DNA of 50,506 bases from Nonomuraea basaltis (lineage in GTDB: Bacteria; Actinomycetota; Actinomycetes; Streptosporangiales; Streptosporangiaceae): NCBI RefSeq assembly GCF_005893125.1, contig NZ_VCJS01000087.1, positions 1 through 50,506 on the forward strand. Reading direction: 5' to 3'. Positions 15,165 through 22,328 of the stretch are shown here, in pieces; the stretch's first letter is position 1, and every line of letters begins with the position of its first letter. Under the pieces are notes generated by a model that made no database searches, was not told where the DNA came from, and saw only the letters and a program-made list of their open reading frames with translations. Both the position numbers and the translations under genes were made by a program.

Positions 15165-16961
15165 ATGTTGCGAGCCTTCTTCAGGACCGAGGCCGGGAGC
15201 ACCAGCGTGCTGCTCGTCGCCACTGCCTTGGCCCTGCTCTGGGCGAACTCCCCTTGGGGGGACACCTACGAAGCCTTCTGGCACACGCCGATGGGCATCT
15301 CCTTCGGGGACGCCGCCTTCTCGCTGGACCTGCGGCACTGGGTCAACGACGGGCTGATGACCCTCTTCTTCTTCGTCATCGGGCTCGAGATCTCCTACGA
15401 GATGCGGCTCGGGCAGCTGCGCGACCGGCGGCTGATCGCCGTGCCGGCCGTGGCCGCGCTGGGCGGGATGCTGGTGCCGGCCGGCGTCTACCTGCTGCTC
15501 AACTTCGGCGGGCCGGGCGCCGGCGGATGGGGTGTGCCCATCGCCACCGACACCGCCTTCGTACTCGGGCTGCTCGCCGTCGTCGGCGCCCGGTGCCCCG
15601 ATCCGCTGCGGGCGTTCCTGCTGACGCTGGCCATCGTGGACGACGTGCTGGCCATCATCATCATCGCCCTGTTCTACACGGCCAGCCTGTCCATTCCCGC
15701 ACTCATCACCGCCGCGGCGCTGCTGGCGGCCATCGTGACGCTGCGGTGGCTGCGGATCTGGCGGGCGCCGGCGTACATCGTGCTGGGGTTCGCGCTCTGG
15801 GTGGCCACGCTTGAGAGCGGGATCCATCCCACGCTGATCGGCATCGCGCTGGGCGCCCTGGTCTTCGTCTACGCCCCCACCGACCAGAAGCTGCTGCTCG
15901 CCGGCGAGGCCATGCAGGAGTTCACGAGCGAGCCGAGCGCACGGGCGGCCATGGTGGCCACGCGGCGGGTGCGGCACGCCGTCTCCGTGAACGAGCGGCT
16001 CCAGCTGCGGCTGCACCCCTGGACCAGCTTCGTGATCGTACCGATCTTCGCGCTGGCGAACGCCGGGGTGCGGCTCGACGGCGAGACCCTGCGGGCGGCT
16101 CTCACGTCTCCGGTGGCCATCGGCGTGGCGCTGGGGCTGCTGCTCGGCAAGTTCGTCGGCATCTGGCTCGGCACATGGCTGCCGCTCAGGTTCGGGTGGG
16201 GGATCCTGCCGGGGAACCTGGTGTGGGGGCAGTTGCTGGGCGGGGCCGCGGTCTCGGGGATCGGGTTCACGGTTGCGCTGTTCATCGTGGACCTGGCCTT
16301 CGACGATGCGGCGATCCGCGACCAGGCGAAGATCGGGATCCTGGCGGGGTCGCTGCTCGCCGCCGGGCTGGGGTGGGTGATCTTCCGGATGGCGTGGGAT
16401 CGGGGCGGAGTCTGCGCGCCGCCCGAGGTCGAGCCCGACGAGGTGCTGCCCGAGATCCTCTCCGTGCCGGTGGGGCCCGACGATCACGTACGGGGGCCGG
16501 CGGAGGTCAAGGTCACGATCGTGGAGTACGGCGACTTCGAGTGCCCGTACTGCGGACGGCTCCATCCGGTCCTGGAGGAGATCCGCAGGAAGAACCCCGA
16601 CGTGCGGCTGGTGTTCCGGCACTTCCCCATCCGGACCCTGCACCCCCGCGCCGCCCCCGCCGCGATCGTGGCCGAGGCCGCGGCCGATCAGGGCAGGTTC
16701 TGGGAGATGCACGACATCCTCTTCGACAACCAGCGCTTCCTCACGGACGCCGACCTCAAGCACTACGCCGCGCAACTCGACGTCGAGCCCTGGTCGGACG
16801 TGCCCCGGCACGTCTCCAGGATCGCCCTCGACGAGGAGTCGGGGCGCGACAGCGGCGTCCGCGGCACCCCCACGCTCTTCCTGAACGGCGTCCGTTACCA
16901 GGGTCCGCTGGACCTGAATTCGATCGCCCGGGCCGTCGAAGAACTACGCCGATCCCCGTAG
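15165..16961 (+). CDS. nhaA: NhaA-type Na+/H+ antiporter fused to a DsbA-like thioredoxin domain
   Basis: The 598-residue fusion has an NhaA antiporter (about 1-415). It includes WVNDGLMTLFFFVIGLE, the IATDTAF motif in the fourth helix region, the ion-binding pair D159-D160 in LAIVDDVLAI, and LANAGVRLDG. NhaA exchanges sodium for protons across the membrane. A DsbA/thioredoxin-like domain follows (about 435-595) with C460-P-Y-C463, the partner GTPTLF cis-proline motif, and FRHFPI. The fusion is a known actinobacterial architecture; what the thiol domain does for the antiporter is not established. Which side of the membrane it faces should follow from the helix count. ATG 15165 is chosen over in-frame GTG 15162 by spacing to GGGGAG. 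Confidence 0.93.
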   Translation: MLRAFFRTEAGSTSVLLVATALALLWANSPWGDTYEAFWHTPMGISFGDAAFSLDLRHWVNDGLMTLFFFVIGLEISYEMRLGQLRDRRLIAVPAVAALGGMLVPAGVYLLLNFGGPGAGGWGVPIATDTAFVLGLLAVVGARCPDPLRAFLLTLAIVDDVLAIIIIALFYTASLSIPALITAAALLAAIVTLRWLRIWRAPAYIVLGFALWVATLESGIHPTLIGIALGALVFVYAPTDQKLLLAGEAMQEFTSEPSARAAMVATRRVRHAVSVNERLQLRLHPWTSFVIVPIFALANAGVRLDGETLRAALTSPVAIGVALGLLLGKFVGIWLGTWLPLRFGWGILPGNLVWGQLLGGAAVSGIGFTVALFIVDLAFDDAAIRDQAKIGILAGSLLAAGLGWVIFRMAWDRGGVCAPPEVEPDEVLPEILSVPVGPDDHVRGPAEVKVTIVEYGDFECPYCGRLHPVLEEIRRKNPDVRLVFRHFPIRTLHPRAAPAAIVAEAAADQGRFWEMHDILFDNQRFLTDADLKHYAAQLDVEPWSDVPRHVSRIALDEESGRDSGVRGTPTLFLNGVRYQGPLDLNSIARAVEELRRSP

Positions 16962-16997
16962 CGTGACCGACATCCCTCTATCTGCCGGAGTTCCTTG

Positions 16998-17405
16998 ATG
17001 ATCGAGACGACCTCCCCCATCGTCTTCAACCTCGTTTCCGCCGTCCTGACAGGCGTCCTATTGATCGTCGGCGCCATCCTGATGGTGGTGAGGCGGCCGC
17101 ATCATGGACGGGCGGCGGTGATCGGGACAATCGGCTGCCTTCTGCTCCTGATACAAGTGATCTTCAATGCCCTGATGGGCTTCCTGCTCAACCAGCTGAG
17201 CGATCTGCTGGGCATGACGGCGTTCACCATCACGAGCCTGATCAACCTGATCTTGGGAGTGAGCGGCACGGGGTTGCTGATCTGGGCTGTGGTGGCCCGG
17301 CGCGACCCGCGGCAACCAGCGGCACCCCAGGGACCGGGCTGGCAGCAGCCGCCGTTCCAGCAGCCTCCAGGTTGGCAGGCCCCGCCCCGGCCGCCGCAGG
17401 GCTGA
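16998..17405 (+). CDS. Small membrane protein with Pro/Gln-rich tail
   Basis: The 135-residue protein starts at ATG 16998 (GGAG 7 nt upstream; TTG 16995 is also in frame). Three hydrophobic segments are seen: IVFNLVSAVLTGVLLIVGAILMV, VIGTIGCLLLLIQVIFNALMGF and INLILGVSGTGLLIWAVVA. The last 30 residues are rich in Pro, Gln and Trp (GWQQPPFQQPPGWQ), a tail style common in actinobacterial membrane proteins. The gene begins 36 nt after the NhaA-DsbA stop. Function unknown. Confidence 0.75.
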   Translation: MIETTSPIVFNLVSAVLTGVLLIVGAILMVVRRPHHGRAAVIGTIGCLLLLIQVIFNALMGFLLNQLSDLLGMTAFTITSLINLILGVSGTGLLIWAVVARRDPRQPAAPQGPGWQQPPFQQPPGWQAPPRPPQG

Positions 17406-17491
17406 GTCCCCACGGTTAGCGAGCCCCAACGGTATGCCTTGGGAGTGTGACAATGTGGGGGTAAACAGACCTCCACCGAGTGCGGGGGATC

Positions 17492-17818
17492 ATGACTCGT
17501 GAGCAGCCTGACCGCCAGGAGCCCGACCCCAATCAGACCGTCAGGCACCGCTTTCCCCGTCCGGCCCCGCCGCCCCGCCAAGGCCCGCCGAACGTCTACT
17601 CGACGCAGCGCCTGCCGTACACGCCGGACATGCTCCCCGACGTCCCTCTCTACGAGGCCAAGCCGCCGAAGTCCGGCTGGTGGTGGGTGATCGTGGCCGG
17701 CGGGCTGGTGCTGCTGATCGCCGCCCTGGCCGTGGCCGCGGTCCTGTGGGTACGCAGCACCGCCGGCGAGGCTCCTGCCGGCACGCCGAGCGCCACCCAG
17801 AGCGTCACGCCCGGGTGA
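17492..17818 (+). CDS. Single-pass membrane protein with Pro-rich cytoplasmic part
   Basis: The 108-residue protein starts at ATG 17492 after GGGGGA (GTG/TTG alternatives upstream are less well placed). Residues 1-60 are hydrophilic and Pro/Arg/Gln-rich. One membrane helix follows (SGWWWVIVAGGLVLLIAALAVAAVLWV), and then about 22 Thr/Ser/Pro-rich residues outside. No enzyme motif is present. Its 3' end overlaps the convergent DUF1579-like gene by 14 nt. Function unknown. Confidence 0.72.
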   Translation: MTREQPDRQEPDPNQTVRHRFPRPAPPPRQGPPNVYSTQRLPYTPDMLPDVPLYEAKPPKSGWWWVIVAGGLVLLIAALAVAAVLWVRSTAGEAPAGTPSATQSVTPG

Positions 17819-18257
17819 GGTCCATGGTCCAGTTCGTCTCCCAGCTCTCCCCCTCGTCCTCCGAGAAGGCCTGCTCCCACCGGGCCGTGTCCTGGCCGAT
17901 GACCGTCCAGATGAACCGGCACCGCACCAGCCTGCCCTCGTAGGTCTCCTCGCCGTAGAACTCGCCCCGGTCCCCCTCGAGCGCGCCCACCATGGGCGAG
18001 GTGTCCAGCACGCCCGGCGCGCTGCTGCCCCAGTAGATCGACCACTGCCGCGTCTCGTGGTTGTACACGCGTACGGTCAGCCCGCTGAACCCCTTGGTCG
18101 GAAACCTGATCTCGTCGAAGCTCGCCGCCCCGTCGAAGTGCCGGGTGGCGACCGAGTGGCCGGGGAACTCGTCCCATTCGCCGCTCCCGGCGAGCGCCTT
18201 CACGAGGCGGCGGTTGGCGACGTTCCAGTGTCCGGCGAGAAAGTCGAAATCGTTCAT
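17805..18257 (-). CDS. DUF1579-like small beta-barrel protein
   Basis: This 150-residue protein starts MNDFDFLAGHWNVANRRL; the segments FDFLAGHW, YNHETRQWSIYW and WEQAFSEDEGESWETNW are typical of lipocalin-like DUF1579 proteins. Their ligand is generally unknown. It is divergent from the WYL regulator gene (46 nt apart), and a palindrome lies between them, so it is the most likely regulated partner. Its stop overlaps the convergent membrane-protein gene by 14 nt. No signal peptide. Confidence 0.78.
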   Translation of the reverse strand: MNDFDFLAGHWNVANRRLVKALAGSGEWDEFPGHSVATRHFDGAASFDEIRFPTKGFSGLTVRVYNHETRQWSIYWGSSAPGVLDTSPMVGALEGDRGEFYGEETYEGRLVRCRFIWTVIGQDTARWEQAFSEDEGESWETNWTMDLTRA

Positions 18258-18279
18258 GCGCCCAAACGTAGGCCGGGGT

Positions 18280-18300
18280 CACTGACAGGTAGTGTCAGTG
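18280..18300. promoter_or_regulatory. Palindromic operator of the WYL regulator
   Basis: CACTGACA (18280-18287) and TGTCAGTG (18293-18300) form a perfect 8-bp inverted repeat with spacer GGTAG. It directly abuts the WYL start codon (ATG 18304). TAGTGT (18290-18295) can act as -10 for a leaderless WYL transcript. The site is well placed for autoregulation and for control of the divergent DUF1579-like gene. Confidence 0.7.
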
Positions 18301-18303
18301 TTG

Positions 18304-19281
18304 ATGCGTGCTTCTCGCCTGGTTTCGATCCTGCTGCTCCTGCAGACGCGCGGCCGGATGACCGCGCGGGAGCTGGCCGACCGGCTCGAGGTCTCGGTAC
18401 GCACGATCTACCGGGACGTCGAGTCGCTCCATGCGGCCGGCATCCCTCTGTACGGCGACGCGGGCCCGAAGGGCGGCTACCAGCTGCTCGACGGCTACCG
18501 CACCCGGCTCACCGGCCTGACGGCGGACGAGGCCGAGTCGCTGTTCCTGGCCGGCCTGCCGGGTCCGGCCGCCGAGCTGGGACTGGGCGCGGTGGTGACG
18601 GCGGCTCAGCTCAAGCTGATGGCCGCGCTCCCCGTCGAGCTGCGCGACCGGGCCGGGCGCATCCAGGAGCGCTTCCACCTCGACGCGCCCACGTGGTATC
18701 GCGACCAGGACCCGGTCACGTTCCTGGCGGCCGTGGCCGACGCCGTCTGGAACGAGCGCCGCATCCAGGTCAGGTACCGCCGCTGGAAGGAGCCTCAGGA
18801 GGTGGAGCGGCGGCTGGACCCGTACGGGCTGGTCGTCAAGGCTGGACGGTGGTATCTGGTGGCGGGCGTGGGCGAGGACGTGCGCACCTACCGCGTCTCC
18901 CAGATCCTCGACCTGCACGCGCTCCCGGAGGGCTTCACCCGGCCGGAGGGCTTCGACCTGGCGGCGTACTGGCAGGGCTACCTGGCCGAGTTCGAGGCCC
19001 GGCTGCGGTGGGGCGAGGCGGAGGTGCGGCTGTCGCCGCGTGGCGTGGAGCGCCTGGCCGACCTCATGACGCCGGGCGTGGTGGCGGCGGCGCAACAGAC
19101 CGCCGGGCCGCCGGACGAGGAGGGCTGGACGCGGGTCACGGTGCCGATCGAATCGATCGAGCACGCGCTGGGCGAGTTCCTCAGACTGGGCACGGACGCC
19201 GAGGTGCTCTCGCCCGGCGAGCTGCGCGATCGCCTGGCCGCCGCGGCGAAGGTGCTCGCCGAGCGCTACGGGAGCGGCTGA
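18304..19281 (+). CDS. WYL-domain transcriptional regulator (YafY family)
   Basis: The 325-residue protein begins with an HTH_11 winged helix (MRASRLVSILLLLQTRGRMT, ELADRLEVSVRTIYRDV). It continues with GGYQLLDGYRT and ends in a WYL ligand domain. The signature lies in RWYLVAG at about residue 182, with the WCX-type C-terminal extension after it (WGEAEVRLSP). WYL proteins sense nucleic acids or small ligands and are common next to defence and stress genes. I prefer ATG 18304 over GTG 18292 or 18298, which would fall inside the operator. The divergent DUF1579-like gene and the downstream zinc-site protein (55 nt later) are possible targets. Confidence 0.92.
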   Translation: MRASRLVSILLLLQTRGRMTARELADRLEVSVRTIYRDVESLHAAGIPLYGDAGPKGGYQLLDGYRTRLTGLTADEAESLFLAGLPGPAAELGLGAVVTAAQLKLMAALPVELRDRAGRIQERFHLDAPTWYRDQDPVTFLAAVADAVWNERRIQVRYRRWKEPQEVERRLDPYGLVVKAGRWYLVAGVGEDVRTYRVSQILDLHALPEGFTRPEGFDLAAYWQGYLAEFEARLRWGEAEVRLSPRGVERLADLMTPGVVAAAQQTAGPPDEEGWTRVTVPIESIEHALGEFLRLGTDAEVLSPGELRDRLAAAAKVLAERYGSG

Positions 19282-19335
19282 ACACCTCTCTTTGTGGGGA
19301 TATTTCGTCGTAAATACTCCTTCGGAGAGCGCGCC

Positions 19336-20217
19336 ATGGACCTGCGCGACCGCCTGCTGGTCCAGGTCAGCGCCAGGGACGTCTACGACGCGGTGGCGCT
19401 GGCCGGGCATCCCGGCTCCGGCCTGGTCTTCACCGGCCAGGCCGCGCACGACGCGGTCCGCATGGTGCGCCGCGGCGGCTACGACGGCCCGATCCTGGCC
19501 GACCGCCGCCGGTACGCGGGGTCGGCGCGGGTACGGGGCACCGCCCGGCTGTCGCCGGACTGGATCGCGGACCAGGTGGAGGCGGGGGCGACCGCCCCGC
19601 TCACCGATTCCGGATATATCGGCGAAGGGGACCACGATTCCCTGCACGCCATCCTCGAACAGGCCGTCCAGTGGGAGCGCGTGATCGCCGTGCTCCCCGT
19701 ACACGCCCGGTGGGTGGCCGAGGACCGGGCGGCCCTGGTGCGTACGGTCACCGACTACGGGGTGCCGGTGGCGCTGGTCGTCGAGGACGGGCCGCCGTAC
19801 CGGCCGCTGCCGCTGCCCCTGCTCTCGGCGGGCGTGACGGCGCTGGCCGCGCTGGCGCACGGCGCCGAGTGGGCCGCGGTCGGCGTCCGCGAGGTGCTGC
19901 GCCACCTGTACCCGGAGCCGCACGCCTCACGGAGTGAGGCCATGAAGAGAGTGCGCGGCGGCTGGCGGCGTGGCGGGGCGCGCAGCGCGTTCGTGCCGGA
20001 GCGGCTGGAGTTCGTACCGGTCGAGTGGCTCGGCGCCGGCACGTGTGGCTGCTCCACCTGCCACGGCCGACCGTTGCGCCGCCTGGCGCAGGCCGAGGAG
20101 CTCGAGGTCAACACGCACAACGCCAAGGTCCTGCACCGCCTGCACAACCGCCTGCTCCGCGCCACGCACCGGGAGCGGTGGTGGCAGGAGCTGACGGAGG
20201 CGGCGCTCACGGCGTAA
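19336..20217 (+). CDS. Uncharacterised protein with a TGT-like zinc site
   Basis: The 293-residue protein starts at ATG 19336 with GGAGAG 7 nt upstream. The middle reads as alternating beta strands and helices (GLVFTG, GPILADRRR, ERVIAVLPVHA, VPVALVVEDG), which could build a TIM-type barrel. Near the C-terminus C237, C239 and C242 (GTCGCSTCHG) are followed after 18 residues by H261 in VNTHNAKVL. The queuine/archaeosine tRNA-guanine transglycosylase family binds zinc through CxCxxC and a downstream His in a similar IHN context, usually after about 25 residues. I infer distant relation to that superfamily. No dpd-type or queuosine genes are nearby, so substrate and reaction are open. A simple zinc-binding protein remains possible. 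Confidence 0.6.
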   Translation: MDLRDRLLVQVSARDVYDAVALAGHPGSGLVFTGQAAHDAVRMVRRGGYDGPILADRRRYAGSARVRGTARLSPDWIADQVEAGATAPLTDSGYIGEGDHDSLHAILEQAVQWERVIAVLPVHARWVAEDRAALVRTVTDYGVPVALVVEDGPPYRPLPLPLLSAGVTALAALAHGAEWAAVGVREVLRHLYPEPHASRSEAMKRVRGGWRRGGARSAFVPERLEFVPVEWLGAGTCGCSTCHGRPLRRLAQAEELEVNTHNAKVLHRLHNRLLRATHRERWWQELTEAALTA

Positions 20218-20244
20218 GGGACCCTACGCCCTTCGACCATTCGC

Positions 20245-20375
20245 CGAAAGTTTCATACCTTTTGGCGCTTCGACTGTGTTCCTCCGCAGCTCACGACGTG
20301 ACACTCACAGGCAAGCACCAGGCATGTTGTCGCGATGAAACTTTCATTACACACTCGCAATGTTTCAGGCGAAAC
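20245..20375 (+). promoter_or_regulatory. GAAA/TTTC palindromes upstream of the CE1 esterase
   Basis: GAAAGTTTC at 20246-20254 and ATGAAACTTTCAT at 20335-20347 (13-bp palindrome) are reverse complements over 11 bp. GTTTC-N4-GAAAC at 20362-20375 is a third related element. Palindromes of the GAAAnTTTC type precede xylanase genes of streptomycetes, to my knowledge, which fits an acetyl-xylan or feruloyl esterase gene. Binding protein unknown here. Confidence 0.5.
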
Positions 20376-20387
20376 GAGAGGAGTCCG

Positions 20388-21659
20388 ATGAACGTGACAG
20401 CTCGGATAGCAGGCGCCGTGATCGCCGCGGTGACACTCGTCATCGCGGGCCTGATCGCGGCGCCGCCGGCCGCCTCGGCCCAGCTCACGGAGGTGACCGG
20501 CTTCGGCGCGAACCCGACCAACCTGCGCATGCACTTATACGTCCCGGACGGCGTCCCCGCCCGCCCGGCGGTGCTCGTGGCCGTCCACTACTGCACCGGC
20601 TCCGGCCCGGCGTTCCACTCCGGCACGGAGTTCGCCTCGCAGGCCGACCAGCACAAGTTCATCGTCATCTACCCGTCGGCCACGCGAAGCGGCTCGTGCT
20701 TCGACGTCTCCTCACCACAGGCGCTGCGGCACGACGGCGGCAGCGACCCGGTGGGCATCGTCTCCATGGTCAGGTACGTCCAGCAGCGCTACAACGCCGA
20801 CCCCGGCCGCACCTACGTCACGGGGGCCTCGTCCGGCGGCATGATGACGAACGTGCTGCTGGGCGCCTACCCCGACGTGTTCAGTGCGGGCGCCGCGTTC
20901 ATGGGCGTGCCGTTCGGCTGCTTCGCCACCACGGACGGGTCGAGCTGGAACAGCGAGTGCGCCAACGGCCAGCGCATCATGACGCCGCAGCAGTGGGGCG
21001 ACCTGGTACGCGCCGCGTACCCCGGCTACAGCGGCCCCCGTCCGCGCATGCAGGTGTGGCACGGCACCGAGGACTCCACGCTGCGCTACCCGAATTTCCA
21101 GGAGCAGATCAAGCAGTGGACCAACGTCCACGGCCTGAGCCAGACCCCGAGCCTGACCGACCAGCCCCGGCCCGGCTGGGCGCGGACCCGGTACGGCGGC
21201 ACCGGCACGACCGTCCCTGTTGAGGGGATCAGCCTCCAGGGCGTCGGCCACAACCTGCCCCAGGGCGGGATGGCCGCCGCCGCGATCGCGTTCCTCGGCC
21301 TGGACACCGGGGGTCCCGGCCCGTCGGAGACGCCGACTCCCCAGCCCGGGGCGTGCCAGGTCGCGTACACGATGAACACGTGGAACACCGGGTTCACGGC
21401 CAGTGTCACGGTCACCAACACGGGCGCCGCGCAGCTCTCGTCCTGGTCGCTGGCCTTCACGCTCCCCGCAGGCCAGCGGGTCACCTCCGCGTGGAACGCG
21501 ACGATCACCCCCGACACGGGCCAGGTCACGGCCAAGAACGCCGGCTACAACGGCACCCTCGCGCCGGGCGCCTCCACCCAGTTCGGCTTCCAGGCCACCC
21601 ATGGCGGGAACACGGCCAAGCCGGCGGCCTTCACCCTCAACGGCGCGGCCTGCACCTGA
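20388..21659 (+). CDS. Secreted CE1-type esterase (PHB depolymerase family) with CBM2
   Basis: The 423-residue precursor has a signal peptide (about 1-31, ending ASA). The catalytic domain (about 35-310) is an alpha/beta hydrolase with nucleophile Ser148 in GASSGG, acidic residue in WHGTEDSTLRY and histidine in GVGHNLP. This is typical of CE1 acetyl-xylan or feruloyl esterases. A Pro/Thr linker (about 312-322) leads to a CBM2 (about 323-423: CQVAYTMNTWNTGFTASVTV, WNATITPD, NGTLAPGASTQFGFQ), which binds cellulose or xylan. The enzyme likely deacetylates plant cell wall xylan. The start ATG has GAGGAG 7 nt upstream. One TTA codon is at 20535-20537. GAAA/TTTC palindromes lie upstream and a strong hairpin follows the stop. 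Confidence 0.93.
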   Translation: MNVTARIAGAVIAAVTLVIAGLIAAPPAASAQLTEVTGFGANPTNLRMHLYVPDGVPARPAVLVAVHYCTGSGPAFHSGTEFASQADQHKFIVIYPSATRSGSCFDVSSPQALRHDGGSDPVGIVSMVRYVQQRYNADPGRTYVTGASSGGMMTNVLLGAYPDVFSAGAAFMGVPFGCFATTDGSSWNSECANGQRIMTPQQWGDLVRAAYPGYSGPRPRMQVWHGTEDSTLRYPNFQEQIKQWTNVHGLSQTPSLTDQPRPGWARTRYGGTGTTVPVEGISLQGVGHNLPQGGMAAAAIAFLGLDTGGPGPSETPTPQPGACQVAYTMNTWNTGFTASVTVTNTGAAQLSSWSLAFTLPAGQRVTSAWNATITPDTGQVTAKNAGYNGTLAPGASTQFGFQATHGGNTAKPAAFTLNGAACT

Positions 21660-21691
21660 CGCTCGCCGCGCGATCCCGCACATCAGGCACC

Positions 21692-21719
21692 GGGGCCGGG
21701 CCTTCCACGGCCCGGCCCC
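21692..21719. terminator. Bidirectional hairpin between esterase and PPOX genes
   Basis: GGGGCCGGGCC (21692-21702) and GGCCCGGCCCC (21709-21719) form a perfect 11-bp stem with loop TTCCAC. It lies between two convergent genes and can serve both. Confidence 0.8.
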
Positions 21720-21758
21720 CTCCGCGCGGCCTCATCACCAACCCGGCTATGAACGCTC

Positions 21759-22181
21759 TCAGAAGCCCCTGAGCCCGGTGAAGCGGACGCGGAGCGCGAT
21801 CGGGTAGTCCTTCTCGAACCCCTCGACGCCCCAGTCGGCGATGCGATCACGATATTTGTCGATGTAGCCGGGCACCCCGCCGGCGAGCCGGTGACCGTCG
21901 AGGATCTCCGCCTCCCCCTTGAACACGACCACGTCGCCACCCGTCTCACTGGTGTTGAAGTGCAGCGAGACGTGCGGGCCGCGGCGCAGGTGCACGAGTC
22001 TGCGGGCGTTCGCCCGGTTGTAGATCAGTACGCTGTCTCCGCCCTCCCACAGGAACCAGACGGGATTGGGCTGCGGCGTGCCGTCCGCGCCCACCGTCGT
22101 CAGCCAGATGACGCGCTCGCCGGCCAGGCGCCGGCGCACGCGCTCGCCGAACGAACTGTCAGGGATCACTCCGGTCGTCAC
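21759..22181 (-). CDS. PPOX-class F420-dependent oxidoreductase (Rv3369-like)
   Basis: This 140-residue protein has the split-barrel flavin/deazaflavin fold of the pyridoxamine-phosphate-oxidase class. Typical segments are VIWLTTVGADGTPQPNPVWFLW, DSVLIYNRANARRLVHL and HVSLHFNTSETGGDVVVFKGEAEI. The pattern matches the actinobacterial TIGR03667/Rv3369 group, predicted to use F420. The substrate is unknown. The start is probably GTG 22179-22181, with GGAAGG directly before it, which is too close for ideal spacing. Another GTG 12 nt inside the frame is possible. It is divergent from the S8 protease gene. Confidence 0.86.
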   Translation of the reverse strand: MTTGVIPDSSFGERVRRRLAGERVIWLTTVGADGTPQPNPVWFLWEGGDSVLIYNRANARRLVHLRRGPHVSLHFNTSETGGDVVVFKGEAEILDGHRLAGGVPGYIDKYRDRIADWGVEGFEKDYPIALRVRFTGLRGF

Positions 22182-22280
22182 CTTCCGATCGTATGCCGCC
22201 GTACCGGAGCCGCCCCTGACTGGGTGTCAAGGCCGCGATTGGTTTGATCATTTAATGGATATAAGCCGTCTCGGAAGTGG

Positions 22281-22294
22281 TGGGAGCGCTCCCG
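22281..22294 (+). promoter_or_regulatory. CebR/CelR-type LacI-family operator before the S8 protease
   Basis: TGGGAGCGCTCCCG matches 13 of 14 positions of the cellobiose-responsive repressor box TGGGAGCGCTCCCA. It lies 34 nt before the TTG start of the S8 protease and after AT-rich DNA (ATTTAATGGATATAAG) that can hold the promoter. Control by a cellulose-utilisation repressor is inferred. Confidence 0.6.
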
Positions 22295-22328
22295 CACGAG
22301 CGCCCTGATCGGAGCTGAAAGGCGTACC

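Noticed and set aside
15042..16811. 589-codon minus-strand frame
   Set aside because: It is the shadow of the NhaA-DsbA gene, whose motifs are all on the plus strand.
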